Both the position numbers and the translations under genes were made by a program. DNA of 64,000 bases, taken from the NCBI GenBank assembly GCA_013396755.1, contig VWZF01002537.1:1-64000 (forward strand), read 5' to 3'. Source of the stretch: Sclerurus mexicanus. Lineage: Eukaryota > Chordata > Aves > Passeriformes > Furnariidae. Of the stretch, positions 24,501 to 36,463 are shown piece by piece. The notes beneath the pieces are model-generated. The model worked only from the letters and a program-made list of their open reading frames with translations, was not told the origin of the DNA and searched no databases. Each line of letters opens with the position of its first letter. Within the stretch, counting starts at the first letter, position 1.

Positions 24501-26634
24501 ACAAATTAGGGCTGCCACCATATGCTTGTGCTTTTGAGAATCTGTCACTGGAGTTTTCAGCGTAAGAACCTGAATTATACCCAGAAGAGCTTGTCCAGGC
24601 ATCCTCTAGTGGATAAATGTGTTTATCACAGATATTTTTAAGCTGGTTGATGTTGCTGTTTCAGACTGGGAAGCATCATCTGCTTTTGAGACTCTAGAAG
24701 CTTCTCACACATGTGCACAAAATTCATTTAGTGCACCCCATTACTGGACAAGTGAACCCAGGAATCTTTTTTTCTGGAGGAATGACAGTGACAAGGACAC
24801 CAAAAGATCAGCTCATAACTACTCCTGTATAGAGCTCTTGAAAAGTAATGTTTTGGCCTCACTTTCTTCTCCTCTGAATGGACTGTTAATAGTAATGGGA
24901 GTGAGTAAGGATTGATTTTCTGATATTTACAATACTCAGAATACATAAGCTATAAAATAAATGCTATCATTTTGTCATTATCAGTTGTTCATTTGATTCC
25001 TCAAATATCAGGCAAAATCTTAACTAATAAATCAACTAGTTCTGATGAAAAGCTAGAACTGACATATTTTTTCACCTGTGTGGATTGAGGGTAGCACTGA
25101 ACATTATTTAAAATTTGAAAGGAAAAAAAAAAGAAAGAAAAAGAGATTGGTTTAATTTAATATAAATGAGTTTCAACCCTTTTTACTTCCTTCTAGACTA
25201 AGAGAAATAGAGGCCTTGATTTATATCACCAAACCAGGTTATGCTAGGAACCCAGTGAGATGAATCAATCGTCTGTGATTTCCAGTCCTGTTCCCTGGTT
25301 GAAGTGCACTGTGTCTGAGCAGCCAAACTTTGCTGAAATTCACCCGTTGCTGCTGAGACTCAGGGTGGCCTGTGGGAGTTGGGAAGCAGCGTGGATGGCC
25401 AGCAGCCCTTTAAGGAGACAGCAGGCCATGTGTCAGTTGTCAGGAAAACATATTCCTCTATTTTCCTACCCCTTGAGTCAGCTATATTTCACTGCTCTGG
25501 TGTCAATGGAAAAGCTTAATATCAACTATATTGGAAATACAGCTTTTCAATTAATTCATGTCCCTGAAATATAACCTTTCTTTTCTGTTTCTTTTCCTTT
25601 TTTCAGTCACTAGGAGTAGAAATTTGACCACAGATATGATGGTGCTGCTAGCACTGTGTTAAACTGAGCCATTGCCTTAGGATCTATCTATTGTATGCAA
25701 ACAGTAACCAACACAATGTCATCTACATTTCACATAGAAGTGCTTTTTCACAGGTCAGCAATAGAGAAAGACTTTATCTTAATATTTTGTCTAGTTTAGA
25801 CTTTGACAATAAAAATAGGGTTATCCTCCAGATTGCGAGCACTAGTATCACTGGTGTTGAGACAGGAGAGATTATTAATTTTTTCTTTATACAGATGTAT
25901 AGGGCATTTTGATTGAGATGCTTGGAGCATGTTTTTGTGGGAAAGAGAGAATTTGAATGTTTCACAGATTGTTCTGAGCTATTTCTCTATTCAAATGTGA
26001 AGCTCTTTCCCAAGAAAGTTAATCTTTCAAATAAGGAGCTAAAGTAGTTTGGTTTTCATCTGAAGGAGTTTCTTTCTTGTGTACCATTGTTGATAGAAAT
26101 TGTAATTAAACCAAATTTAACAGGCCATAAGGGTATAAATAAGTCTGTGTCTTATGCCGATCCTTCATAAGATGCATCTATTTAATGTAGATAGTTGTCT
26201 TTGTGCTAAGCATCTTAGGAGTCTTTCACTGCCAAAAGGAAGGAACATGATTATTTCAGATGCTGTTTACCTTATTCTAATGTAGTCATTGACATTGGAT
26301 CCCATGACAATTTCCCTAAACCTGCCTATTTGTCTTTACTCACAGTAAGGGAAACCTATATACAATAGTTTAGGTCCTGAACCCATCTGGTACCTTGATG
26401 GAGCCTGAGAAAATTTCATGCCAAGAGTGTTTCTACAAACTTCAGTTTAGCCAGTGACCCCCAGCAGTTTGTCTCCCCTCTCTTCTAGAGGAAAAGATCT
26501 CAAACAGAGGCTCCTCTCTCCAAATTCTAGATACAAAAGAAATTTAAGATTATCAGCAAAATAGACCTAATTTTAGGCAAAACAAAACCTTCAGGATTTG
26601 TATGTGCTACCTCTATGAACGGAATGAAACGGAC
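18531..26634. other. Long AT-rich stretch without a recognised gene
   Basis: I see no transposon, RNA or gene that I can name in these 8 kb. Many short open frames (18764-19066, 20570-20758, 24012-25574 and others) have no family likeness. The frame at 25260-25574 lies in a locally GC-richer patch but also has no recognised domain. A single N is at 18614. Small simple repeats include A-rich 19479-19510, TATATATCT around 22720-22745 and TTTA units around 21656-21673. A perfect octamer ATTTGCAT (POU-type site) is at 23197-23204. Confidence 0.5.
19162..19226 (-). CDS. Weak candidate internal exon, unidentified gene
   Basis: On the minus strand an acceptor-like CCTTATATTGTAG precedes 65 bases that end CAACAG before GTAAGAGAG, a near-consensus donor. 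One frame only is open: it takes one base from the previous exon and ends in phase 0. It reads HIQLKPSKEASLMVLL and ends TFSQQ. The peptide looks plausible but is short; a 65-base open interval is not rare by chance. It lies upstream, on the same strand, of the stronger candidate at 11377-11509. I recognise no family. Confidence 0.2.
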
Positions 26635-26912
26635 ATTTGGAAGGAACATACAATGATCACCTAGTCCAGCTGTCTAACAAATTCAGGACTGAGCAAGTAA
26701 GAGTGTGTTGTTAAGGATGTTGCCCAAATGTCTCCAAACACTGATAAGCTTGGGTCATTGGCTACTCCTCAGGAAGCCTGTTCCAGCATTTGACCAACTT
26801 CTCCGTTAGGAAATCCTTAATAATGTCCAGTCTGAATCTCCCCTGGTGTAGCTTTGAACCATTCTCACACATCCTGTCGCTGGATGCCAGGGAGATGAGC
26901 TCAGCTTGCACA
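26635..26912 (-). mobile_element. CR1 LINE 3' fragment, reverse orientation
   Basis: The plus strand carries the reverse complement of a CR1 3' region: CACCTAGTCCAGCTG, GCCTGTTCCAGCATTTGACC, AATCCTTAATAATGTCCAGT, CTGAATCTCCCCTGGTGTAG and GATGCCAGGGAGATGAGCTC, in the order expected for CR1. It is diverged and lacks a clear octamer end, so it is an old copy. The minus-strand open frame at 26762-26956 is part of it. Confidence 0.88.
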
Positions 26913-27113
26913 TAGTGTGTGTGTGTTTTAAAACACAGTTGTAACTGCATATACAACCAGTTCCTCTGCAGAAATAAGAATTATACCAGCAGATGCTTTG
27001 GACTGTGAGTTCTGTGAGAAGATATTAAGCTGCTGTTTCTTATCTTCAAAAGACCAATATTGTCTTAAGTGTGATGGAACATTTTGCCTTGGAAATGTTT
27101 ATTCCTTCACTGG

Positions 27114-27160
27114 TGCGTGTATGTGAGTATGTGTGTGTGTGTCTACGGGTGTGTGTCCTT
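27114..27160. repeat. Imperfect (GT)n tract
   Basis: Interrupted GT dinucleotides (GTGCGTGTATGTGAG, then GTGTGTGTGTGTC and GGGTGTGTGTCC). Confidence 0.85.
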
Positions 27161-27539
27161 GAATTACTTTTTACATTGCACTTCAAGATTTGATGACTCC
27201 AAGTGATCCTGCTATTGATTCAATATTAGGGAAACAAAGAGTTATTAAGCGATAACCTGTTGGTGTATATTTTTTGCTCTGTTCATATAAACCAGTGGAG
27301 CAAGATCAATTTACTCTCCAGTTGAATTGCTTTTCTTGTGGGCACCTCAAGCATACGTTAGAGATCAGCTTCCAAGAAACAAATTTATTTTCCTGAAATG
27401 ATGGTCTTTATTGGCAACATCTAGTTCTTTTAATTTTACAGTTGGTTTACCAGTTATTATCTCTGTTTTCATGAAGCATGAGAAAAATGCTAGAACAGTT
27501 AAATGTGCTTACCATATAGTTTGTGAATTAGTGACTCCT

Positions 27540-28290
27540 TAAAATTGGCAGCAGATGTGGAGCGAAACTGCACTGTCAGTTCTCCTTTCTTTTTCCCCCT
27601 TCCTCTCCTCAAACCCTGGGAAATCATTTGCCTGGCACAGATTACCAAGGTGCCATCAGCATGTCACACACAGCTCACACAGCAGTATCAAATATTCGTT
27701 CTGATGCCTGACCCCCTCGTTTGGCAGTGACAAATCTGAGAAATCTGAAAGTTGAGGAGGCTGGGGAGGGGGAAGGAAGCAAAAATTCCTCTGATGCTTT
27801 TCTTGCCCATTATGCATTTGACGGAATGTGCCTTTTAAATGACTTGTACATCTCTTCTCAGGTGTGCTATGGGCAGAGTGGCAGCAATTGCCAGCGGTGA
27901 CTAAGTGAGAAGTGACACTCTCTGTCTCTCTAAGGGTTTCTTCAAGTCCAGTTTGGAGCCTTTCATTACATTGCAAGAATCCATTAAGACAGAAACAAGG
28001 TTATTCCATGAAATGTTTTTGTGACTAAAGAGGACATCCAGCTCTTTAATCAGTGACAGAACATCTACTCTGACAAGACTGAGTGATACAATGCGCTTGG
28101 CTAGCACCTTTGCAACTGAAGGGGAATATAACTTACAAGGACAGACAGTATTCTCATTAAATTGCCATTGGTTGATTCATCAATGCTCCAGTGGAAATAA
28201 TTATTCTGTATATGTTTGATGTAAATGTCTATGTCAAATGAAACCTCATTTTGTATTTTGCGGATGTCTGATCCATGATAATTTGGCTAA
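27540..28290. other. Repeat-free block with CpGs, possible conserved noncoding element
   Basis: About 750 bases have no recognised repeat and several surviving CpGs (GGAGCGAAAC, ATTCGTTC, CCTCGTTT, GACGGAATG, AGCGGTGAC, ATGCGCTTGG) in an AT-rich, CpG-poor neighbourhood. The minus-strand open frame 27656-27976 (106 codons) is the longest non-repeat frame in the window. It starts at no clear initiation context, is rich in His/Cys/Gln and has no recognised domain, so I do not call it a gene. A regulatory role is a guess from texture. Confidence 0.25.
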
Positions 28291-28404
28291 TGCCTTCAGG
28301 TCATGAGATAACTGTCTTCTCCCTTCAGTTATGACGGGCTGCTGGTGAGAGTCTAAGAGTGATTTGGGGGAGAGAAATACACACACAGACACATATTTAT
28401 ATAT

Positions 28405-28426
28405 AAACAAACAAACAAACAAACAG
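28405..28426. repeat. (AAAC)n microsatellite
   Basis: Five AAAC tetramers. Confidence 0.93.
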
Positions 28427-29681
28427 AAAAAATCACTTTTATAACATCAGTATAATCCACACAGATTTTATTTGCCCCCATGCAGGTATGAACAAACTAA
28501 GAGTAATTTCTTTGACCTTTACAAAGTCACCCCAGAATAACTGGCAGGCAAAATCTCATCCCAAAAATATCTTTTGCAGCAAGATGCTGGAAGTCACCAT
28601 GAGGGGAAAAGAGGTGCTGTTGTATAGTTAGAAGTGCCAATACAATGCTACATAAACACATATAAGGCTACAGATTGATTTTGGAATGAGCCCTGAGCAA
28701 AGTGAAAGTTGGAAGCACAGTGAACTACTGCAGAAATATCCCAAAAGGGTTGGAGTCTCTCTGAATAGGTGTGATTTCATTTCTTTCTGTTTGTTCCTGG
28801 GAGAAAGGAGTTATGCTTCATACACGTAACAAATTACAACCCATATAATATTGCCTGATGGAAAATAGGGGAGTAAGCAAATAATGTTCACCTATTCTCA
28901 CTAAGAAGGAAAAATGGCATTGATTAGTCCCCTTGAGTACTAAGGAAAAGATTTAAATAGATTAGATTTGGGAGCTCTTACAATGTTGTTGGCTTCTTTA
29001 TAAGCATATAATCTTAAAGCAATCTAATCTTTTTTTATGTAAAATCAAGGTCCTTAGTCATTTAGATAATTGTTAATTATTAATATATCCTTGATAATAC
29101 CTGGTTGTATCTTACTTTATGAGCAAAACCACTGAAATCAAAGGGACCAATTACTAGATAAGGAAAAAAATAACTGTTCATTAAAATCTTAGGAATTTGA
29201 CCTTTTTTGTGTCATAAAGTCATTAGGAGGAGAGGGTAAAAAGGATAAAGACAATGAGCAATATCAACTGAGATGATTTTTTTCAGACTTTGTTACTTTT
29301 GTATTCTATTGAAATAATGAAAACAACTGTTATTAAAAGAAAATAATAAGGAAACTGAGAGAAAATAAAGAAGACACAGAAATCAGTGATTACCAAGAAG
29401 CTTTTTTTCCTTTCTGAGAGAAATAAGACTTTTTTTCAAATGAGAGAATTGTGACTAGTTTTGGTTTTCTAGAAAATAATGTTACAGTTTTATAAATTAA
29501 TATGTAATAAATAGGAAATAAAAGAATTTTAAAAATGTAGAGAAATATTAAGAGCAGAAGTTTGTACCAACATTTTCAGCAACAGCTGTAATCTAGGTGA
29601 AGAGGGAAAAATAGACATAGCTTTTCTAAGACAGCTCTGAAGGAGTTTACTACCTGTAGTGGGAATACTCAGTTCATAAAC

Positions 29682-29748
29682 AGGTGGTTTTTTGTTTAGT
29701 TGGTTTTTGTTTTGTTTTGTTGTGTTTTGTTTGTTTGGGTTTTTTTTT
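29682..29748. repeat. G/T low-complexity tract
   Basis: T-runs broken by G or GG (TTTTGTTTTGTTTTGTTGTG) over about 67 bases. The minus-strand open frame 29529-29762 begins in it and is not a gene. Confidence 0.9.
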
Positions 29749-31679
29749 AATAAACCAAACATATACTGTCTCTAAATCAAAATCCAGATAGTTATTTAAC
29801 TTGAGATTCAAATTTCCTAACCTTCTTAAAGATGGTTAGAGGGGAAAAACAGATCTCACTTTCTATAGGCATGGGAACTAGATGGTGCCAGGCCAGATTC
29901 CAGTAACCCTCTTGCCCTGTTAGTTCTGGGAGGTAAAGTATGCTAATTTGGGAAGACCTGGGAACTATTTACTGAATCTCTCAGAGACAATTTTGATGCT
30001 CTATAATGATCTGCTTACATCTCCTCTATGACACAGTGCTGAGCTGCCCTCCCTTCCTTTGGTTACCTGCTGTGGGGCAACCAGTAAAGCTGTGGCCCAT
30101 TTCTTGTAATCGCACATGTGTCTGGGCTCTGGGTGAGAAACACAGAGTTTAGGGGTTGATCTTCCTAAGGGCAACTACAGCAGCAAACTACAAAGACTGG
30201 TGAGTTTGTCTTTATGATATCTCAAAGAAAGGCAATTTCCAAGAATGAGAGGCATAAAAATTGAAATACTTAAACTTTTCCTTGGCAGAGGCATGGCAAT
30301 GGAAAACAGCCCAAGTCAAAAATCTGGCATAAAGCAGGTTCCTTCTTTATGCCTCTGTAATCAATAGAGAAGTCTACAATTCAGCACTTCATAAATAACA
30401 TATATGTCAGCCAGGAAAAAAGATAGGGATGAATCTTTGGGATAGCTTTTCTTACTTCATCTTAAGACTGAAAGTGTATATCATAAAAAACCAATATTGA
30501 ATCCTTCATTTAAAGAAGTTCATCCTGAAAAAAAAATAAAATTAAGTAGTTTTTCAGCTAGAAAACCATCTCTAGAAATATAGAGACAATGAAAGCACAC
30601 TCCACTGATGTTCCAGTAAACTTTAAAATACTTTTAGTATAATCCACTGTTGTTGTGGTTTTTTTCTCTATAAATCATGTGGCATATAATGAGTAAAATG
30701 GTGTATCAGAGGATGAAGAGCTAGCATTTATTGAACAACTCTGATAATGTCACTAAAAAATAAGGTGGCAAGGAAGTACAACATTTTTATCATTATAGAA
30801 CCAATTATTTCTCCACATGTATGTTCAATGTATAAAGACAAGGCATGTCCTTGCCTAGAAGAATTTATTGCCAAATAAAGTATTGATACAGCTAATAGGT
30901 AAGTCTTTGTATATAAATGAATAAAATAAATATGAATGTTTATGATTGTGCATGTATTACTGATGGATAGATAGGTAGTGGGATAGATAAGTGGCAGTAT
31001 TTATACACACATACCAACACACATATCAGACTGTGGCTTATATCTTTTTCTCAACTCCTAATATCATCTCTGTACATGAGACAGGGATCTTTGTCAGAGA
31101 TTTATTCTGCAAATTAAATGAGCTATAGCCTCTTCCCTTATTTTAATGTACACTTTATTCTCAGAGCCATTGCTATTTAAATTTGTTCCTTAACACATGC
31201 GGTTCACTTTATTTTACTTTTACTGTGTCTGGACTATTCAAAACTGACACATATAAAAAATAGTGCCGTTTCCCTGAAATAGCAGTGCCTTTGTATGTGT
31301 GAAGCTATAAATAAACACTGGCAGTTAAACTTCTGTGCTTTTAAACTTTAGCCTCTTTATCTCTGTCACTGTTAGAGGCCCCTATCTGGTCTGCCTTCCT
31401 TTTTTGCTTATGACAAAATGCTTATGCAGCAGTAATCAGTCTTGGAGCCCTACCCTCCTTTCCATTTCTTTCTTTCTCTTTTAATTTCTGAGTTTCAGGC
31501 ACTAGTTTCATTGGCGTCTGCTGCAGCTTGGCCAACAAATCAAAGTAGTAAAGCATGTTTCTCCCAGAGCCAGCCTCTTCTCTCTTCAAGTCCTCTATGA
31601 TTTTTAGTCACAGCCAATTAGTGAATACAATGGCTTGTTCCACTCCTTTTGCATTTGCTACAGCCAAATCATGGTTAAA

Positions 31680-32915
31680 ATCATTTCACAACCTGTCTTT
31701 CAGGGGTGTCAGCTGCACCACCAGTGTGGTGTGTGAAAACTTGCTGAGGGTGCACTCAATCCCACTGTCCCTGTCATTGATGAAGACATTAAACAGTATT
31801 GGTGCCAATATGGACCCCTGAGGGACACCACTGTCACTGATAACCATCTGGATATTGAGCCATTGACCACTACCCTCTGAAGGCGACCATCCAGCCAGTT
31901 TCTCATCCACAGAACAGCCCACCCATCAAATCCATTTCTCTTCTATTTAGAGAGACGCACATTGTGGTGGAAAGTGTCAAAGGCCTTACAGAAGTCCAGA
32001 CATCCTTTGTTCTTCTCCCATTTAAGGATGTAGTTATCCCATCACAGTTATCCCACCACTTTGTTGGTCAGGCAGGACTTGCCCTTGGTGAAACTGTGCT
32101 CTCAAATCACCTCTCTGTCCTCCACATGCCTCAGGACAGCTTCCAGGAGGATCTGTTCCATGACCTTACAGAGGTAAGGCTGATGTATCAATTGTTCCTA
32201 CAGTCCTCCTCTCTACCGTTTTTAAAGATGGGTACATTTCCTTTTTTTCAGTCACCTGAGGCTTGATAATCACATGATGTCCATATTCAGACATCATGCA
32301 GAGTGTCTTGGCAAATGCATCTTCCAGTTCCCTCAGGACTCTGGAATGCATCTCATTGTGTTCCTTGGACTTATGTATGTTCAGGTTTTTCAGGTGGTCA
32401 TGAACCTGATCTTCTCTTACAGTGGGAGGGACTTTGCTTTTCCAATCCCTGTTTTGTTGTTCACCCACTTAAGAGATAAATCATCAGTGAATACTGAGGA
32501 AAAACTTAGTTGTTGAGAACCTCAGCCTTCTTCTCAGGCATTCTTACCAGTTTGTGAGACCTGCTTATCAGGGAGGGTAATCTTTCTTTTATTTTTTTTT
32601 TTCCTGGTTGACATACCCACAGAAGCACTTCTTACTATTCTTTGTATTTCTTGCCAAGTGAAGCTCCAGCTTCACCTTGTCCTTCCTGACCCCATCTTTA
32701 TAGAGCCAGGCAACATCCCTATACACTTCCCAGGATATCTGTCCCTTTTTCCACTGCCTGTGCATTTGCTTCTTGCCCTTTAGATTTACCAGCATGTTCT
32801 GACTCATTCATACTGCTCTCTTGACTTCCTTTTCTGATTTCTTACACCTGTGGATCAAGACCTCTTGCACTTTAAAGAAAGCAGCCTCAAAGATCTCACA
32901 ACTCTCTTCTGGCTA
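31680..32915 (-). mobile_element. CR1 LINE ORF2 remnant (linker and reverse transcriptase), broken
   Basis: Reading the minus strand from 32915 down gives CR1 ORF2 in order. First comes the endonuclease-RT linker (ESCEIFEAAFFKVQEV, then KGKKQMHRQWKKGQISWEVY at about 32780-32720). Next are KVPPTVREDQVHDHLKNLNI (about 32435-32380) and MHSRVLRELEDAF. After that come RT motifs with CLDFCKAFDT near 31980, RNWLDGRLQRVVVNGS near 31900 and GVPQGSILAPILFNVFINDR near 31820. Stops and frame changes break it into at least three frames, so it is dead. The FADD-box region is also lost (SKFSHTTL in place of a FADDT-like motif). The 3' part of RT and the CR1 3' end are missing, which is unusual because LINEs are normally truncated at the 5' end. 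The plus-strand frames 31964-32266 and 32274-32516 are its antisense. Confidence 0.95.
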
Positions 32916-35099
32916 TTAAAAAATTACTTTTGGAGGTAATTTTCTGGACAGTGTCATGCAACAAATTGGCCCATCATCTATTTCCAGTTGTGATCAATAG
33001 CTGATGATCAAGAAAAGTGTAGAGAAAGCAGGAAAATTATTGCTTTATTATGTCTTCTTAATGTACATTCGGTACTATAGAGGTTTTCTGAGCTACCAAT
33101 AGTGAGTGGATTGCAAAAGTAAGACTTGTTTAGAAAATTTCTCATTAAATCAGTCAAACTTTTGAAACATTTTGATAATACTGCTAGTGTCTGTAGATGC
33201 AAACACCTTCACAATTTGGAAAACTGAGTTTACGTTCAAGGTCCTAGGTGAAGTTCTAGAACTCCAATTTGACTGGTTTTACATGCTTATTCTTGTACTT
33301 AATTCAGTTGTTTCGTATTTAATTGACTGAAATTGCTTTTCTTCAAAATCTTCAGAAGTTTGCTGTAGCTCAGATTCAATTAAGGTGCCCCTTACTATCA
33401 TTCGCCCTGTGTGCCAGTTTATAGGCATTACCTGTCAATATCAAACATTGCAGAGGAACATATTTTTTACATATATGCATAGTACTTTCTGCTTTGCCTT
33501 TCAACTTTCTTTTTAATAATACTGATAATAACAATAAGGTGAGTTTCCAGTTAGGTTTTCAAACTGACCCTGGTGGGATTTTTTACTCAGATACTATTAG
33601 CAACACAAACAAGTTGAGTCATGACTGAATTTTCTCATGCATAAGTAATAACATATCACTTGTTATTGCAAACACACTGCTTTTCAAATAATTAAAATAC
33701 TTTTCAGACAATTAAAAATTACAGATGAGGAGACATTGTAGACTAAGCATATGGTTTCAATTTCAAGGAAATACTTCAGTATGTAAATGAAACATTGTTC
33801 CTATATCATATTTATCAATATGATAGACTTGCCAGCCCTGCTGGTTTTCTTTGGAGAAACATATTTTTAAACTCAGTTGGCATTCTTTGTATAACAAATC
33901 AATTCTCTCAAACTCATGCTTTTTTAACAATATAACATACCCCATGCTACACTGAGCCTTACATACACATATACACATACAGAAAGAGAACTATGCGCAT
34001 TATAACAAAACCCCCACAAACCTAAATTTACTCCCTGTGCTTGGCTTTGTAGTATCTAAAGCAATCATATTATAACATAAACATCAAGTTATAGTCCCTT
34101 AAAGATGTTCCTGATCTCTGCAACTCTTTCTTGCCCTTCTATTTCTATGTAAGATGTAAAAGCTCAGATACCTACACAAAGCATAAATAAACACAGTACC
34201 ACTTTTGAGAAGGTAATTATCACCTAAGCAGAGACTGAGTCAAAGGTGTCTCATCTTGTCATAGCATGGTACTAGAACATCATTCTCCCACTGTGGAGAC
34301 ATGAGTTTGGAACAACATAGTCTGCCTCAGTCAAGGTCCTGAGAGAAGCCAGCAGAGACCACTGGGCTCAGGACACTCCTGCAGAGGATGTAGTGATCAG
34401 AGGGAGAAGAGATCAGATGAGAAAGAGAAAAGATAAAGATGATAAAAAGTACTGTGGGGAAGAAAAGTAAAATGTGGTTTTCTAAAACAGTTTGGAAGCA
34501 GTCAGACAGGGCAAGCAATCAACTTTTAGAAGTATTTCAATTGGATTAATGGAGGAAAAGATAATAGGAAAAAGCTGGGTGAAGAGATGACAAATAAGTA
34601 TTGTATGAAATAAGGAGAATACAGAGAAATGTAGACAAGTGTAATTTAAAATGTAATTTATAAATCTATTTATCTGCGTTTCCATTAAGAACAGAATAAA
34701 TGTAAAACTGATGTCCCTGATAAAAGACAGTTCAGGCTAAATGAACATTTTCTATGTGTGTGATTTCATACAATATACTTAAGTGATATTCCTAAGCAAA
34801 TCAAAAATGTTTATTAATATTTTTATTAAATTTATTTTGGAGAAAAAAGGGTTATTTCTCTTTATTTTTGTCTTTGAATGAAAATATTTAGTAGAATTAA
34901 CTTTTTCCTTATGTTTCTTGCCATCTAGGAAGAGGTAAAAAAGCAACCTAATTGGCAACAGCAAAATTTCCCCTTTTCCAGAGCACCACCAGTACTTGCA
35001 ATTATTTCACAACCACTGTCATTCCCCTCCCGTGTGTCATTCTTGAGTTAAAGTTATTCAGAAAAGCTATTAAGCACTACATAATTGTGAGCAAATTGG
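32916..35099. other. AT-rich single-copy DNA, no gene recognised
   Basis: Only short, compositionally biased open frames occur. I recognise no RNA or transposon. Confidence 0.55.
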
Positions 35100-35330
35100 A
35101 GGTAATAAAGACAAGATCAACCAACATGACTGAGAGGCTGGAGGGATTGATTTATGAGGAAAGATGAAAAGAGCGACAGTAAATATGTATAGCTTGGCCA
35201 AATGATAGCTGGGGGTGGAGAGCTGGATAAACATCTACAAGGACTCTGTTTGAAGAATGTTGTCATCAGCAAGGGCTAGATACATCTGTGGTGTAACTTG
35301 ACTCAAGTCAAGTTCAGTAGTGTTACCTCA
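35100..35330 (+). mobile_element. Very old CR1/L3-like LINE remnant (uncertain)
   Basis: The run GACTGAGAGGCTGGAGGGA, GAGGAAAGATGAAAAGAG, TATAGCTTGGCCAAATGATAG and ATAAACATCTACAAGGACTC resembles the stretch before the 3' end of old amniote CR1/L3-type LINEs (the part reading as GAGGAAAGATTAAAAGA…AGCTTGG…ATAAATATCTA). The similarity is by eye and weak, with no terminal repeat visible. Confidence 0.35.
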
Positions 35331-35904
35331 GGGATGAATTTGTCCATGAGAGAGTGAGAGTGAATAAAGAGCTGTTAACGTAAGTCTGAGGGAATGCAAC
35401 TGAAAGCCATGGAAAGAGTTACAGCAAAAAGAAAACGTAACCTGCATATCAGGAAAATCTTACCAGTGAGATCTAGAAGGATAATGAATTAGTTAATGAA
35501 TGAAAAGCACTTTGAAGATGAAAAATTATATTCAGCTACAGCTAAGAATCATTATTAAGAGTAGAGCTGAGCAAATAATTTGCACTGAATTATACATTCA
35601 ACTAGTTAAGAGTTAGATTTTTAAAGGCAGCTGTGGGAATTAGATGCCCAACAGATGGGTGATTCACAATAAATTTAGGTGCCACATTTCTCTAGACTCC
35701 TTTGCAGCTACCATCAGAAATATTTGAGTAGATAAAAAATACACAGTGTGTTGAGGGACACATGCACAAGCACACAAGAAGACATAAGATTAGGAAATGG
35801 TGCCAAGACCATGCAAGTTTCTTAGATGTGGGAGCTGGTATAACAAATTCACAAGATGCCCAGTTCTGCTCTTTCACTTGTTATGAGCTGCCTCCAGAAG
35901 AGAG
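35331..35904. other. Single-copy sequence, no gene recognised
   Basis: Two opposed open frames at 35692-35947 overlap each other and match nothing. No repeat is recognised. Confidence 0.5.
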
Positions 35905-36463
35905 GGTAACACAGGTTCTTGTTGATAAATCTCTCAGGGTGGATTAGAGTGAAACGACCCTGAATAATCAGTGCTTGTAAATATGTATATGTAGGGTTTA
36001 TTTTAGAACAATTTTGTTTCAAAGGTAAACAGGTATGCAGACATTTTTGGTGTTACCATCTATAGTAATACAGTAATATTAAAGCATAAAAATAACACTT
36101 AAGGAATTAAGTATAAGGAAAGGCAGATAAAGGAAAGATAGAAGTGGAAAGATATGTGTAGTCACCATCGGCCGGATCCAGCAAGGAAACTTGGTAGTTG
36201 CAGTTTCAAAGTCCGTTGATTGAAGTGATGGTCTTGAAACATTGGGCTGGGTGGAAGCCCCACCCACCCCCAATCTCAAAGATTTCATGAGTTATACACT
36301 TCAGGGTCAGGTGGGAATGCCTTGTACCTCCCCTGGGGCTGGGACTTTTACAATGGATGATGTCATGGGACACGTCACGAATCTTTGATGCTTCCCAGAG
36401 GGGTTTTGACAGCAGAGTCTTCACGTAAGGGAGAACTTTGGCATGATAAAAAGGATTATCACA
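35905..36463 (-). mobile_element. Probable solo LTR of an endogenous retrovirus (ERVL-like), reverse orientation
   Basis: Read on the minus strand this GC-richer block has LTR architecture. It starts near TGTGATAATCC (36463), has a U3-like region with a TATA-like GTGTATAAC at about 36290-36299, then CTGGATCCGGCCGATGGTGA at about 36180. An AATAAA signal follows at 35997-36002 and about 90 bases of U5-like sequence end near 35905. The length of about 560 bases and the wording look like avian class III (ERVL-type) LTRs as I remember them. I could not find a convincing target-site duplication. No gag, pol or env is recognisable next to it. The minus-strand open frame 36459-36722 abuts the U3 end and has no family I know, so I infer a solo LTR. 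Confidence 0.5.

Larger units (their letters stand above)
28291..31679. other. AT-rich single-copy DNA, no gene recognised
   Basis: No transposon or gene is recognised. It holds an (AAAC)n repeat at 28405-28426 and a G/T tract at 29682-29748. A plus-strand open frame at 31555-31821 runs into the antisense of the CR1 element that starts at 31680. Confidence 0.55.

Noticed and set aside
24619..24915. Plus-strand 98-codon frame
   Set aside because: No family likeness, and an overlapping antisense frame of similar length suggests chance.
25260..25574. Plus-strand 104-codon frame in a GC-richer patch
   Set aside because: No recognised domain, ordinary start context, no splice or promoter support. 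Kept as unannotated sequence.
31964..32266. Plus-strand 100-codon frame
   Set aside because: It is the antisense of the CR1 reverse-transcriptase region.
35287..35310. AP-1-like site TGACTCA within a short hairpin (ACTTGAC and GTCAAGT)
   Set aside because: A 7-base stem is common by chance and it lies in a possible old LINE remnant.
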